A stretch of 64,000 nucleotides of DNA. It comes from Inhella inkyongensis (GTDB lineage: Bacteria > Pseudomonadota > Gammaproteobacteria > Burkholderiales > Burkholderiaceae_C). Below are positions 36,180 to 45,294 of the stretch, in pieces. Each line of letters starts with the position of its first letter. Positions within the stretch are counted from its first letter, which is position 1. Where the stretch lies: positions 1,178,001 to 1,242,000 of the forward strand of contig NZ_CP040709.1 of the NCBI RefSeq assembly GCF_005952805.1. Reading direction: 5' to 3'. Position numbers and translations under genes: made by a program. A model generated the notes under the pieces. The model was not told the DNA's origin. It was given only the letters and a program-made list of their open reading frames with translations, and did no database searches.

Positions 36180-36311
36180 CGCGGGCTTTTGTCGCTGCCG
36201 CTACTTCCAAAGGTGCTGGCAGGTTTGTCGTTTCTTGTGGGTTGGCCCTGCAGGGGCGAAGGTCGGAGTGAGTCAGCAGAGCCTGGCCACCCGCACAGCA
36301 TTGGAGCAATC

Positions 36312-36497
36312 ATGGCCGTTCAACAAAACAAGAAGTCGCCTTCCAAGCGCGGCATGCACCGTTCGCACAATGCCCTGGTTAGCCCGGGCACCGGCATCGA
36401 GCCGACCACTGGCGAAGTGCATCTGCGTCACCACATCAGCCCCACTGGCTTTTACCGTGGCCGCAAGGTGCTGAAGACCAAGGCTGACGCCGCCTAA
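36312..36497 (+). CDS. rpmF: 50S ribosomal protein L32
   Basis: 61 residues starting [20 protein letters not shown], the proteobacterial L32 sequence without the zinc-binding cysteines. Right length for the family. It stands in the usual place between yceD and plsX, linking ribosome and membrane-lipid synthesis in one operon. Confidence 0.97.
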   Translation: MAVQQNKKSPSKRGMHRSHNALVSPGTGIEPTTGEVHLRHHISPTGFYRGRKVLKTKADAA

Positions 36498-36630
36498 GGA
36501 TCCTCCTGGGGCTGTTGGGGTCAATGCCACGCGGCATGCGTGATCTCCAGTCCCTGTTGAGTCCAAGACTGCGCCCGACGTCCCCGCAAGGGGTCGGCGG
36601 GCGTTGTGCTTTGCGCTGAAGGAAATCTCA

Positions 36631-37665
36631 ATGCAGTTGGTGCGTTTGGCGGTGGATTGCATGGGGGGCGACCAAGGGCCGGCCATGACCCTGCCGGCCT
36701 GCAAATCCTTTTTGGCCAGTCACCCCCAAGCCCATCTGGTGCTGGTGGGTCGAGCCGATGTGCTGGCTCAAGCCAAAGCTTGGCCGCGATGCACCCTGGT
36801 TGAGGCTACCGAGGTGGTGGAAATGCACGACCCGGTTGAGCTGGCGCTGCGTCGCAAGAAGGATTCTTCCATGCGCGTGGCCATCAGCCAGCTCAAGCCC
36901 GATGAGCAGGGTAGGGCGTCGGCCGATGCCTGCGTGTCGGCCGGCAACACCGGGGCGCTGATGGCGCTCTCACGCTATCTGCTCAAGACAGTGGACGGCA
37001 TCGACCGCCCGGCCATTGCCAGCGCCCTGCCCAATCAGACCGGCGGCTCCACCACCGTGCTGGATCTGGGCGCCAATGTCGATTGCAGCGCCGAGCATCT
37101 GCTGCAGTTCGCCGTCATGGGTTCGGCCCTGGTGGCCGCCATCAGCGAGAAGGCTGCCCCCACGGTGGGCCTCCTGAATGTAGGTGAAGAGGTCATCAAG
37201 GGCAGCGAGGTCATCAAGCAGGCGGGCGAATTGCTGCGTGCGGCGCATGCTGCTGGGCAGATCAACTTCCACGGCAATGTGGAAGGCAATGACATCTTCA
37301 AGGGCACGACCGACATCGTGGTCTGCGACGGCTTTGTTGGCAACGTCGCGTTGAAGGCCGCCGAAGGCCTGGCTGGCATGATTGGCGCGCAGCTCAAGGC
37401 CGAATTCGGCGCCAGTTGGCTGTCCAAGCTCAGCGCCCTGGCGGCCCTTCCGGTCCTGAGGCGCTTCAAGCATCGGGTGGACCATCGTCGATTCAACGGC
37501 GCTGCGTTGCTGGGCTTGCGCGGTCTGGTGTTCAAGAGCCATGGCTCGGCCGATGCTTTCTCGTTTGAGTGCGCGCTGACCCGCGCTTATGAAGCCGCCC
37601 GGCACGATCTGCTGGACGGTGTGCACGCGCGCGTGGCCGCCACCCTGGCCGCAGCGCCCCAATGA
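36631..37665 (+). CDS. plsX: Phosphate acyltransferase PlsX
   Basis: 344 residues from the ATG at 36631 (GAAGGAAAT upstream); the longer reading from 36604 is not conserved. It starts [17 protein letters not shown] and contains [29 protein letters not shown] and [14 protein letters not shown], all PlsX signatures. PlsX makes acyl-phosphate from acyl-ACP for phospholipid synthesis at the membrane. It overlaps fabH by 4 bp. Confidence 0.96.
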   Translation: MQLVRLAVDCMGGDQGPAMTLPACKSFLASHPQAHLVLVGRADVLAQAKAWPRCTLVEATEVVEMHDPVELALRRKKDSSMRVAISQLKPDEQGRASADACVSAGNTGALMALSRYLLKTVDGIDRPAIASALPNQTGGSTTVLDLGANVDCSAEHLLQFAVMGSALVAAISEKAAPTVGLLNVGEEVIKGSEVIKQAGELLRAAHAAGQINFHGNVEGNDIFKGTTDIVVCDGFVGNVALKAAEGLAGMIGAQLKAEFGASWLSKLSALAALPVLRRFKHRVDHRRFNGAALLGLRGLVFKSHGSADAFSFECALTRAYEAARHDLLDGVHARVAATLAAAPQ

Positions 37666-38666
37666 GTGAACGCATGAACCTGACTTCACTGCCGCGCTTT
37701 GCGCGTGTTCTGGGCACCGGCAGCTATTTGCCTGAGCGCCGTGTTTCCAATGCCGATTTGGCCGCCGAACTGGCCGCTGATGGGGTGGAAACCTCGGATG
37801 ACTGGATCACCGAGCGCACTGGGATCAAGGCGCGTCACTTTGCGGCGGCCGATCAAAACACCAGCGATCTGGCGCTGCCGGCTGCCCAAGCCGCATTGCA
37901 GGCGGCGGGCATCGGGGCCGATCAGCTTGATCTGATCATCGTGGCCACCACCACGCCGGACATGGTTTTCCCCTCCACTGCCTGCCTGTTGCAGGCCAAG
38001 CTGGGCGTGGCCGGCTGCGCGGCTTTTGACGTGCAAGCGGTTTGCTCTGGCTTTCTGTACGCCCTGTCGGTGGCGGACGCCATGATCCGTGCCGGCCAGG
38101 CCCGGCATGCCTTGGTGATCGGCGCTGAGGTGTTTTCTCGCCTGCTGGACTTCAAGGACCGCACCACCTGCGTTCTGTTTGGTGACGGTGCTGGGGCCGT
38201 GGTGCTCGGCGCCTCCGAAGAGCCTGGCATCCTGGCTACCGCCTTGCATGCCGATGGGGCGCAGGCCGAGGTTCTCTGTGTGCCTGGGTCCGTCAAAGGC
38301 GGGCATGTGACGGGTCACCCGGTGGTGCGCATGGATGGTCAGGCGGTGTTCAAACTGGCCGTCTCGGCGCTCGACAAAGTGGCGCGAGAGGTCATTGAGC
38401 GCGCCGGCATGAAGGCCGAGCAGATTGATTGGCTGATCCCGCACCAAGCCAATCTGCGCATCATGAAAGGCACGGCCAAGAAGCTGGGCCTGCCCGAAGA
38501 GCGCATGGTGGTGACGGTGCAAGAGCACGGCAACACTTCTGCGGCCTCTGTGCCGTTGGCTTTGGACCAAGCGGTGCGCAGTGGCCAGATTCAGCGCGGC
38601 CAAAACCTGTTGCTTGAGGGCGTGGGGGGCGGCTTCACCTGGGGCGCGGCCCTGCTGGCCTATTGA
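37662..38666 (+). CDS. fabH: Beta-ketoacyl-ACP synthase III FabH
   Basis: 334 residues with the Cys-His-Asn catalytic triad: [10 protein letters not shown] (Cys128), IPHQANLRI and [10 protein letters not shown]. FabH condenses acetyl-CoA with malonyl-ACP to start type II fatty-acid synthesis. ATGA overlap with plsX; the fabD start lies 16 bp downstream with its own strong ribosome binding site. Confidence 0.97.
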   Translation: MSERMNLTSLPRFARVLGTGSYLPERRVSNADLAAELAADGVETSDDWITERTGIKARHFAAADQNTSDLALPAAQAALQAAGIGADQLDLIIVATTTPDMVFPSTACLLQAKLGVAGCAAFDVQAVCSGFLYALSVADAMIRAGQARHALVIGAEVFSRLLDFKDRTTCVLFGDGAGAVVLGASEEPGILATALHADGAQAEVLCVPGSVKGGHVTGHPVVRMDGQAVFKLAVSALDKVAREVIERAGMKAEQIDWLIPHQANLRIMKGTAKKLGLPEERMVVTVQEHGNTSAASVPLALDQAVRSGQIQRGQNLLLEGVGGGFTWGAALLAY

Positions 38667-38682
38667 TTCCAAGGAGTCTTCC

Positions 38683-39639
38683 ATGACTGCAGCATTTGCT
38701 TTTGTTTTCCCGGGTCAGGGCTCGCAGGCCGTCGGCATGCTGGATGCCTGGGGCGACCACCCCGCTGTACGCGCGACTTTGGCCGAGGCCAGCGAGGCGC
38801 TCGGCCTGGACATGGCCGCTTTGATTCAACAGGGTCCCAAGGAGCAGTTGGACCTGACCACCAACACCCAGCCGGTGATGTTGACGGCCGGTGTGGCCTG
38901 CTACCGCGCATGGGTGCAGGAGACCGGGCTCACGCCAGTGGCCGCCGCCGGCCATTCGCTGGGGGAGTACAGCGCGCTGGTGGCTGCCGGCGTGCTGACC
39001 CTGGCCCAGGCCCTGCCGCTGGTGCGCCTGCGTGCCCAAGCCATGCAGGAGGCCGTGCCCGTAGGGCAGGGCGGCATGGCTGCCATCTTGGGGCTGGAGG
39101 CCGAAGCCGTGAAGGCCGGGTGCGCCCAGGCCCGCGAAGCCAGCGGCGAGGTGGTGGAAGCCGTTAACTTCAACGACCCCAAGCAGACCGTGATCGCGGG
39201 CAGCAAGGCCGGTGTCGAGAAGGGCATGGAGGTCTTGAAGGCGGCCGGTGCCAAGCGCGCGCTGCCGCTGCCGGTGTCGGCCCCGTTCCACAGCAGCTTG
39301 ATGAAGCCGGCGGCCGAGCGCCTGCGTCAGGCCTTGTCCGTACTGGAACTCCAGGCGCCAGCCTTTGCCGTGGTCAACAACGTCGATGTGGCCGCGCCCT
39401 CCGATGCGGCCGCACTGCGCGACGCGCTCTATCGCCAGGCCTATCAGCCGGTGCGCTGGGTCGAAGTGATTCAGGCGCTGAAGGCGCGCGGCCTTGGCCA
39501 TGTGATCGAGTGCGGTCCGGGCAAGGTGTTGGCCGGCATGGTCAAGCGCATCGACGCTGGCCTGCTGACGACCACGATTTGCGACCCCTCCAGCCTGGCC
39601 GAGGCCCGTGCTCTGCTGGAACAGAACCCTGGAGCCTGA
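38683..39639 (+). CDS. fabD: Malonyl-CoA:ACP transacylase FabD
   Basis: 318 residues from the ATG at 38683, preceded by AAGGAG. FVFPGQGSQ is at the N-terminus, the nucleophile elbow GHSLGEYSALVAAG has Ser92, and the catalytic His is in SAPFHSSLM. It loads malonate onto ACP for FabH and FabF. One base separates its stop from the fabG ATG. Confidence 0.97.
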   Translation: MTAAFAFVFPGQGSQAVGMLDAWGDHPAVRATLAEASEALGLDMAALIQQGPKEQLDLTTNTQPVMLTAGVACYRAWVQETGLTPVAAAGHSLGEYSALVAAGVLTLAQALPLVRLRAQAMQEAVPVGQGGMAAILGLEAEAVKAGCAQAREASGEVVEAVNFNDPKQTVIAGSKAGVEKGMEVLKAAGAKRALPLPVSAPFHSSLMKPAAERLRQALSVLELQAPAFAVVNNVDVAAPSDAAALRDALYRQAYQPVRWVEVIQALKARGLGHVIECGPGKVLAGMVKRIDAGLLTTTICDPSSLAEARALLEQNPGA

Positions 39640-39640
39640 G

Positions 39641-40378
39641 ATGAGGAATCCGACTTCCATAGCCCTGGTCACGGGCGCCAGCCGCGGCATTGGCGCGGCC
39701 ATCGCCCAGACCTTGGCCGAGCAAGGCCACAAGGTCTTCGGCACTGCCACCACGGCCGATGGCGCCGAGCGCATCACGGCTGCTCTCGCGCCTTGGGGCG
39801 GCCAGGGCCTGGCCTTGAATGTGAACGACGCGGCGGCCTGTGAGGCCGTTGTCGATCGCTTGGTCAAGGAGCAGGGCGGCCTTCATGTGCTGGTGAACAA
39901 TGCTGGCATCACCCGGGACACCCTGGCCCTGCGCCTCAAGGATGAGGACTGGGACGCCGTGCTGGATACCAACCTGAAGGCCGTGTTCCGCATGTGCCGT
40001 CTGGTCATCAAGCCCATGATGAAGCAGCGCATGGGCCGGATCATCTCCATCACCTCGGTGGTGGGCGCCTCGGGCAACCCTGGGCAGGCCAATTACGCCG
40101 CCGCCAAGGCAGGACTGGCCGGCATGAGCCGCGCACTGGCGCGCGAGGTGGGCAGCCGTGGCATCACCGTGAACTGCGTGGCGCCGGGCTTCATTGCTAC
40201 CGACATGACCGCGGCCCTGCCCGAGGCGCAGCAGGCCGCCTTGCTGGCGCAGATCCCGCTGGCCCGCCTGGGTGAGGCCAAGGAAGTGGCGGCTGCTGTG
40301 GCCTTCCTGGCCGGCTCCGGCGGCGGCTATGTGACGGGCAGCGAGCTGCACGTCAACGGTGGCATGTATATGTGCTGA
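39641..40378 (+). CDS. fabG: 3-oxoacyl-ACP reductase FabG
   Basis: 245 residues from the ATG at 39641. A classical short-chain dehydrogenase: NADP-binding TGASRGIG, NNAGITRD, the catalytic Ser in SITSVVGASGNPGQ and Tyr/Lys in NYAAAKAGL, and a C-terminal GSELHVNGGMYM. It reduces beta-ketoacyl-ACP. A 166 bp gap follows before acpP. Confidence 0.96.
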   Translation: MRNPTSIALVTGASRGIGAAIAQTLAEQGHKVFGTATTADGAERITAALAPWGGQGLALNVNDAAACEAVVDRLVKEQGGLHVLVNNAGITRDTLALRLKDEDWDAVLDTNLKAVFRMCRLVIKPMMKQRMGRIISITSVVGASGNPGQANYAAAKAGLAGMSRALAREVGSRGITVNCVAPGFIATDMTAALPEAQQAALLAQIPLARLGEAKEVAAAVAFLAGSGGGYVTGSELHVNGGMYMC

Positions 40379-40460
40379 ACGAAAGACTGACTTGCCGCAC
40401 GCGGTGTCAGGAGGCCCTGTGGCAACCCGACGAATGCGGCAGTTCAGTGGATTGCGTTGA

Positions 40461-40784
<324 letters not shown>

Positions 40785-40872
40785 TTCAGGCTTGAGCAGC
40801 GGGGCCTGGCTCCGCACTTCAATGGGGCCGTAAGGCCCTTTTGACCATCTGTAGCGCTAAGAAGTTTTTCGC

Positions 40873-42120
40873 ATGAGCCGTCGTCGCGTCGTTGTCACCG
40901 GGTTGGGTCTGATTTCGCCAGTGGGCAATACGGTGTCGGAGGGCTGGGCCAACATCCTGGCCGGTCGCTCGGGCATTGCCACTGTCAGTCGTTTTGATGC
41001 CAGCAATCTGGCCTGCCAGTTCGCCGGCGAGGTCAAGGGCTTCAAGGTGGAGGACTACATCTCCGCCAAAGAGGCTCGCAGCATGGATACCTTCATCCAT
41101 TACGGCTTGGCGGCGGGCATGCAGGCGGTTCAAGACGCAGGCCTGCCCACGGGCGAGGCCTTGAGCGAGGCCCAGGCCGAGCGCATCGGTTGCCTGGTCG
41201 GCTCGGGCATCGGTGGTCTGCCGATGATTGAAGAGACGCAGACCGAGTTGCTCAATCGCGGCCCGCGTCGCGTATCGCCCTTCTTTGTGCCGGCGTCGAT
41301 CATCAACATGATCTCCGGCCACTTGTCGATCAAGCTGGGCTTTCAGGGCCCCAATCTGGCGGTGGTGACGGCTTGCACGACTGGTTTGCACAGCATCGGC
41401 GTGGCGGCACGTTTGATTCAAGCCGGCGATGCGGATGTGATGGTGGCCGGCGGTGCAGAGTCCACCGTTTCGCCCTTGGGCATTGGTGGCTTCGCGGCCG
41501 CCCGCGCCCTTTCCACCCGCAACGATGACCCGGCCAGTGCCTCGCGCCCCTGGGACAAGGGCCGCGATGGCTTTGTGCTGGGTGAGGGCGCCGGTGTTCT
41601 GGTGTTGGAAAGCCTGGAACATGCTCAGGCTCGTGGCGCGCGCATCTATGCCGAGTTGATCGGTTTCGGCATGGGCGCTGACGCCTACCACATGACCGCG
41701 CCCAATGTGGACGGCCCCCGGCGCTCCATGCAGGCGGCCCTGCGCGACGCCGGTCTGAACGCTGATGAGGTGCAGTATCTGAACGCCCATGGCACCTCGA
41801 CGCCGCTGGGTGACGCCAACGAGACCAATGCCATCAAGAAGGCTTTTGGTGAGCATGCCAAGAACATGGTCGTCAGCTCCACCAAGTCCATGACCGGGCA
41901 TCTGCTGGGTGGCGCGGGCGGCATCGAGTCGGTGTTCACCGTGCTGGCGCTGCGCGACCAGATCGCACCGCCGACCATCAATCTGCAGGACCCGGATCCC
42001 GAGTGCGATCTGGACTACTGCGCCAACCAGGCGCGCGAGATGCGCATCGAGGTGGCGGCCAAGAACAACTTCGGCTTTGGTGGCACCAACGGCACCCTGC
42101 TGTTCAAGCGCTTTCAGTAA
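40873..42120 (+). CDS. fabF: Beta-ketoacyl-ACP synthase II FabF
   Basis: 415 residues, full length. The catalytic triad is Cys168 in [12 protein letters not shown], His in [11 protein letters not shown] and His in [14 protein letters not shown]. It elongates long-chain acyl-ACPs. It follows acpP by 88 bp and is followed by a small ORF 3 bp later. Confidence 0.97.
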   Translation: MSRRRVVVTGLGLISPVGNTVSEGWANILAGRSGIATVSRFDASNLACQFAGEVKGFKVEDYISAKEARSMDTFIHYGLAAGMQAVQDAGLPTGEALSEAQAERIGCLVGSGIGGLPMIEETQTELLNRGPRRVSPFFVPASIINMISGHLSIKLGFQGPNLAVVTACTTGLHSIGVAARLIQAGDADVMVAGGAESTVSPLGIGGFAAARALSTRNDDPASASRPWDKGRDGFVLGEGAGVLVLESLEHAQARGARIYAELIGFGMGADAYHMTAPNVDGPRRSMQAALRDAGLNADEVQYLNAHGTSTPLGDANETNAIKKAFGEHAKNMVVSSTKSMTGHLLGGAGGIESVFTVLALRDQIAPPTINLQDPDPECDLDYCANQAREMRIEVAAKNNFGFGGTNGTLLFKRFQ

Positions 42121-42123
42121 GCC

Positions 42124-42447
42124 GTGAGCACCCGCCAACTGCCCGCCCTGAGCTGGCCGTTGGCGCACCCGCAGTGGCGGGCACTGGTCTGCGAGGCGGG
42201 GCATTGGGTCCTACTGCCCACAGACCCCGGCGCGGAGCCAACGCCCTTGCAGCGCGTGGACGTGGTGCTGGATCTGAACGAATTGCTTTGGCTGCGTCTG
42301 CGCTGCCCGGTCGGCCGTGGCTGGCGGGCGTTGTGGCCCGAGCAGTGGCACGTGATCCTGCGTCAGGCGCAGCATCCGGGGCTGTGGCCTATGGTGCGCG
42401 CGGCGCTGGCCGGCAGGCGACGCCGCCATTGGTGGGGCGCCCCTTGA
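42124..42447 (+). CDS. Small hypothetical protein after fabF
   Basis: 107 residues from a GTG 3 bp after fabF. Rich in Trp, Leu and Arg, with WPLAHPQWRALVCEAGHWVLL, then a VDVVLDLNELLWLRLRC strand and a basic Trp-rich C-tail ending GRRRRHWWGAP. I recognise no domain. Similar small uncharacterised ORFs stand between fabF and the rpoE-rseA region in related bacteria, but rpoE and rse genes are absent here. Confidence 0.6.
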   Translation: MSTRQLPALSWPLAHPQWRALVCEAGHWVLLPTDPGAEPTPLQRVDVVLDLNELLWLRLRCPVGRGWRALWPEQWHVILRQAQHPGLWPMVRAALAGRRRRHWWGAP

Positions 42448-42548
42448 AATCCAGCGCCGAGCCGTCAACTGCCGCGTGACTTCCGGGCGTTGAGGCGCCC
42501 GCAGCGGCATGATGCCGGTGTTTCCCTCCTGAACTGCTTGTTTTCGCC

Positions 42549-43124
42549 ATGAACTTCAAAGCTGCCCGACTGTTGCCTGTGTCTCGTATTGCGTTGGCCT
42601 CTTGTGCGCTGGCCTTGGGTTTGCAGGGGCTGCCCACCGCTGTAGCGGCCCAGCACGCCAACTTGCCGGACTTCACGGAGCTCGTTGAGCGGCTCGGCCC
42701 CTCAGTGGTCAATATCCGCACCTCGGAGCGCATGCGCGGCGGCCAGACACCGGAGATCGATGCCCAGATGCAGGAATTCCTGCGGCGCTTCGGCATTCCC
42801 TCACCCCGCCGTCCGGCGCCGCGCGGCGGCGAGGAGGACGATCAGCCCCAGCGCCGTGGCGTGGGCTCGGGTTTCGTGCTGGCCGCCGACGGCGTCATCA
42901 TGACCAATGCCCATGTGGTGGATGGAGCCGACGAGGTCATCGTCACCCTGACCGACAAGCGCGAGTTCAAGGCCAAGGTGCTGGGCGCGGATCGCCGCAC
43001 AGACGTAGCCGTGCTGAAGATCGAGGCCACCGGCCTGCCGGCAGTGCGCCTGGGGGATGTAGGGCGGCTCAAGGTGGGTGAGTGGGTGATGGCGATTGGT
43101 TCGCCCTTTGGTGAAGGGGGTTGA
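42549..43124 (+). pseudogene. degP: DegP/MucD-type periplasmic serine protease, truncated by prophage DNA
   Basis: Signal peptide (residues 1-33) and the first part of the trypsin-like domain remain: GSGFVLAADGVIMTNAHVV with catalytic His122 and DRRTDVAVLKIEA with Asp152. The frame follows the family up to IGSPFG, then meets foreign DNA (from about 43112) and stops after three codons (GEGG). The catalytic Ser segment (GNSGG) and the PDZ domains are lost, so the product cannot be a protease. The missing half is expected beyond the other prophage end, outside the window. Confidence 0.9.
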
Positions 43125-43218
43125 GATATTCCAAGAGAACGGCGCGCGATATTTCCGGGATTTTGTGGAACTAGGCCGGAAGAAGTGGGACGAGCCAGAA
43201 AAAAGGCTTGCGCAATGA
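43111..43218 (+). pseudogene. C-terminal remnant of an unidentified gene at the prophage/degP junction
   Basis: Starting exactly at the junction, a plus-strand frame reads VKGVEIFQENGARYFRDF then VELGRKKWDEPEKRLAQ and a TGA at 43216-43218. It is protein-like and uses codons rare in the neighbourhood (ATA, CGA, CTA, AGG). There is no start region or ribosome binding site, so it looks like the tail of a gene cut by the junction. Family not recognised. Convergent with the late operon. Confidence 0.45.
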
Positions 43219-43241
43219 AAAAGACCCGCTGAAATCAGCGG
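43217..43241 (-). terminator. Intrinsic terminator of the prophage late operon
   Basis: On the minus strand CCGCTGA-TT-TCAGCGG is followed by GTCTTTTTC, 11 bp after the gpG stop. It shows that the terminase-to-gpG operon ends here by design and also abuts the end of the convergent remnant. Confidence 0.8.
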
Positions 43242-43251
43242 AAAGCGCCGA

Positions 43252-43710
43252 TCAGCCCAGGAAATGATCGCGCAGCAGTTGATCGATTGCGGCGACGTCG
43301 TCGGGTGCCAGTGTCCCAGCGTCTGGGTCGGCGGTAAGTAGACCGCGACGGGGCATGTGGGCGGTGCCGAACTCGTGATAGATCGCGTACACGTCACCCT
43401 TGTGGCTGGCGGCGGCGCCAAAGCCAATCAGCACGCTCGTGGAATCGGCCTGCCAGCTCAAGCTGCTCAGCATGTCACCGTGGCGCTCCAGAAGCTGGCC
43501 TCGGCCATTCTTGGGATAGGCGGCGGCTGTTGATGGTGCCCAAGGTGCCCAGGAAGAACCGGAAGGATCGGTGCGGGTCTCGAACCGATTGGCCACACGG
43601 CTTTCCATCTCCGCACCAATCGCCTCCATGGCGGGCCGCACATCCGCCAGCCGCTTCAGCAGTTGCTCAAGTGGGTTTGGGCTCGGCTGGGTTGAAGAGA
43701 TCCTGATCAT
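43252..43710 (-). CDS. Phage virion morphogenesis protein, Mu gpG-like
   Basis: 152 residues. An N-terminal helix pair (LEQLLKRLADVRPAMEAIGAEME), then RFETRTDPSGSSWAPWAPSTAAAY and GTVYAIYHEFGTAHM-type core (here DVYAIYHEFGTAHMPRRG), the hallmark of the Mu gpG/phage virion morphogenesis family involved in head completion and tail joining. ATGA overlap with gpF. Last gene before the operon terminator; the usual next genes (protease, capsid) are absent. Confidence 0.87.
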   Translation of the reverse strand: MIRISSTQPSPNPLEQLLKRLADVRPAMEAIGAEMESRVANRFETRTDPSGSSWAPWAPSTAAAYPKNGRGQLLERHGDMLSSLSWQADSTSVLIGFGAAASHKGDVYAIYHEFGTAHMPRRGLLTADPDAGTLAPDDVAAIDQLLRDHFLG

Positions 43711-44540
43711 GGCGCGCCCTCCAGGTCATCACGCAGCTTGGTAGCCACATCGAAAGACAAGGCCGCCAGTTTGTCCGACGCGGCCTTCTGTACACCTTCG
43801 GCGCGGGCCACGCCGGGGTTGTAGCCAAAGCCGGGATCGACCCCCACCGGCACTCGCTCCACCACCCCGGTGCGCTTGTTGACCCACTCTCGCTCGCCCA
43901 AGTCCACGGCCGTCTTGCGCATTGGCCTACCACCGGGCGTCGTTCCCCTGTCGTAGTCTCGCTGGTTGACGGCCACCACTCGGCAGCGGCAGCGCCAGCC
44001 ATTGGGCGGCATATGGCTGCGCCAGAAGTGGTCATCGACTGGAAGCGTCACGCCGTTCCACGCCCGGTGCGCCGGCCGCACCCGATCATCTGCAGCCGTC
44101 ACATAGCGCAGATAGGGGTGGGTGCGCTTGGTCCGCTGAATTCGCTCCCACTGTCCAGCCGCATAGGCCATTCGGGTGTTGGTGTCGAAGATCAGCTTGA
44201 GTCGGGCAGGATCAAAGCGGGTGACCTGGCGCTCACCGCTCACTGGGTCAAGCACGTGCTTCTCGCCCCACCACCCAGCGCGAGACAGAAGCTGCTTGGC
44301 ATCAAGTTCGAAGCCACTGCGTGAAAGATCGCCATCCACGGCCTCGGTTATCAGCCGCTGCAGGTCCGCCAGCAGGTCCGCACGGGCTAGTCGGCTCACG
44401 GTGAACTGCTGCGCATGTTCTTCCTGCCAAAGGTCCTGCCATGAATAGGTCAGCGTCCGTTCGGTGCGACCGGCCAAGTACTGCATAGCCTGGACGGGCG
44501 TCAGTTTGTGCAAGGCCGCGAAGGCCTGGGCGTCGCTCAT
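43707..44540 (-). CDS. Phage head morphogenesis protein, Mu gpF (gp30)-like
   Basis: 277 residues of the SPP1 gp7/Mu F minor head protein family. Diagnostic features are RYVTAADDRVRPAHRAWNG, the Cys-containing motif PPNGWRCRCRVVAV, and the Pro-rich VDPGFGYNPGVA near the C-terminus. It normally directly follows the portal gene; here about 5.5 kb of tail-fibre-type genes intervene. 4 bp overlaps on both sides. Confidence 0.92.
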   Translation of the reverse strand: MSDAQAFAALHKLTPVQAMQYLAGRTERTLTYSWQDLWQEEHAQQFTVSRLARADLLADLQRLITEAVDGDLSRSGFELDAKQLLSRAGWWGEKHVLDPVSGERQVTRFDPARLKLIFDTNTRMAYAAGQWERIQRTKRTHPYLRYVTAADDRVRPAHRAWNGVTLPVDDHFWRSHMPPNGWRCRCRVVAVNQRDYDRGTTPGGRPMRKTAVDLGEREWVNKRTGVVERVPVGVDPGFGYNPGVARAEGVQKAASDKLAALSFDVATKLRDDLEGAP

Positions 44541-44755
44541 GGTTTCACCAGCAGCAAGAACTCTTCATTGCGCCGCCGTGCACGGCGGTCGGCGTCTGGC
44601 CTAGCCTGCCTGAAGTGCAGGCCGACCAATCGCCCACCGCTGCCATGCCGCCTAGGTGCATCCACTCGGACAGAGGACACAACGCCTTGCAGGGCAAGCA
44701 CGCGACCCGGGTAGCCCACTCCCTGCAGAGCCAGTGCACGGCCAAGAAAGCTCAT
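44537..44755 (-). CDS. Small phage protein of unknown function
   Basis: 72 residues between the 177-residue tail-module protein and gpF, with ATGA overlaps on both sides, which argues it is translated. An internal duplication LGRALALQGVGYPGRVLALQ opens it, followed by an Arg-rich middle. No family recognised. Confidence 0.6.
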   Translation of the reverse strand: MSFLGRALALQGVGYPGRVLALQGVVSSVRVDAPRRHGSGGRLVGLHFRQARPDADRRARRRNEEFLLLVKP

Positions 44756-45285
44756 TGGCGGCTCACTGTCGTGGTGGTCTGAGACGTCACCACCGACTGC
44801 ACCACGGCCCCGGCCGAGCGCGTGCCGTTGGCGTCGTCCACCACCAGCGGTGCCCCGGGCTCCAGGCCGTGCAGCAGGGCCAGCTCGCGCAGGCGCACCA
44901 ACTCTGCGGTCAGCTCGCTCCGGACCGCTTCCGCGATGCTTATCGCGCTCGGGCCGCTACCGCCAATGGCCGTGGTCACATAGGCCGCGCTGGTCTGGCG
45001 CTCCACATAGACCCCGGCCACCGGCAGGATGGTCCCGCCCAGATTGCCCCGGATGGTGTAGTTGCCCGGCGCCGGGAACCGAAGCTGCCAGCCGTTGACC
45101 AGATCCACTGCTGGAAAGATCGCCCCGCCGCCGAGCGGGATCTCTTTGTAGGTGTGCGTCACCGGGTAGACGGCCGCCTCTGCGCTGTCCTCCCAGTCGC
45201 GCAGGGCGGCGTGAAAGGCGGGCAGGTCCAGGATCGAGCTGTCGGACTCGATCACCAGACTGCCGGGGAGAAAGGTCAGCGCCAT
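44752..45285 (-). CDS. Phage distal-tail module protein (NGW-type)
   Basis: 177 residues. It has an N-terminal VIESDSSILDLPAFHAALRDW segment, DLVNGWQLRFPAPGNYTI and GNLGGTILPVAGVYVERQTS, a pattern common in small structural proteins encoded near tail-fibre genes of many siphophages and Mu-like phages. The C-terminal half is helical. Ten bases separate it from the 487-residue protein upstream. Exact virion role unknown. Confidence 0.7.
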   Translation of the reverse strand: MALTFLPGSLVIESDSSILDLPAFHAALRDWEDSAEAAVYPVTHTYKEIPLGGGAIFPAVDLVNGWQLRFPAPGNYTIRGNLGGTILPVAGVYVERQTSAAYVTTAIGGSGPSAISIAEAVRSELTAELVRLRELALLHGLEPGAPLVVDDANGTRSAGAVVQSVVTSQTTTTVSRQ

Positions 45286-45294
45286 CGCGTGCCT

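Noticed and set aside
43112..43160. Mu-type transposase end-binding repeats at the prophage end
   Set aside because: Only a weak GATATTCC/GATATTTCC repeat (43125 and 43148) was seen; the other end is not in the window, so no pairing could be tested.
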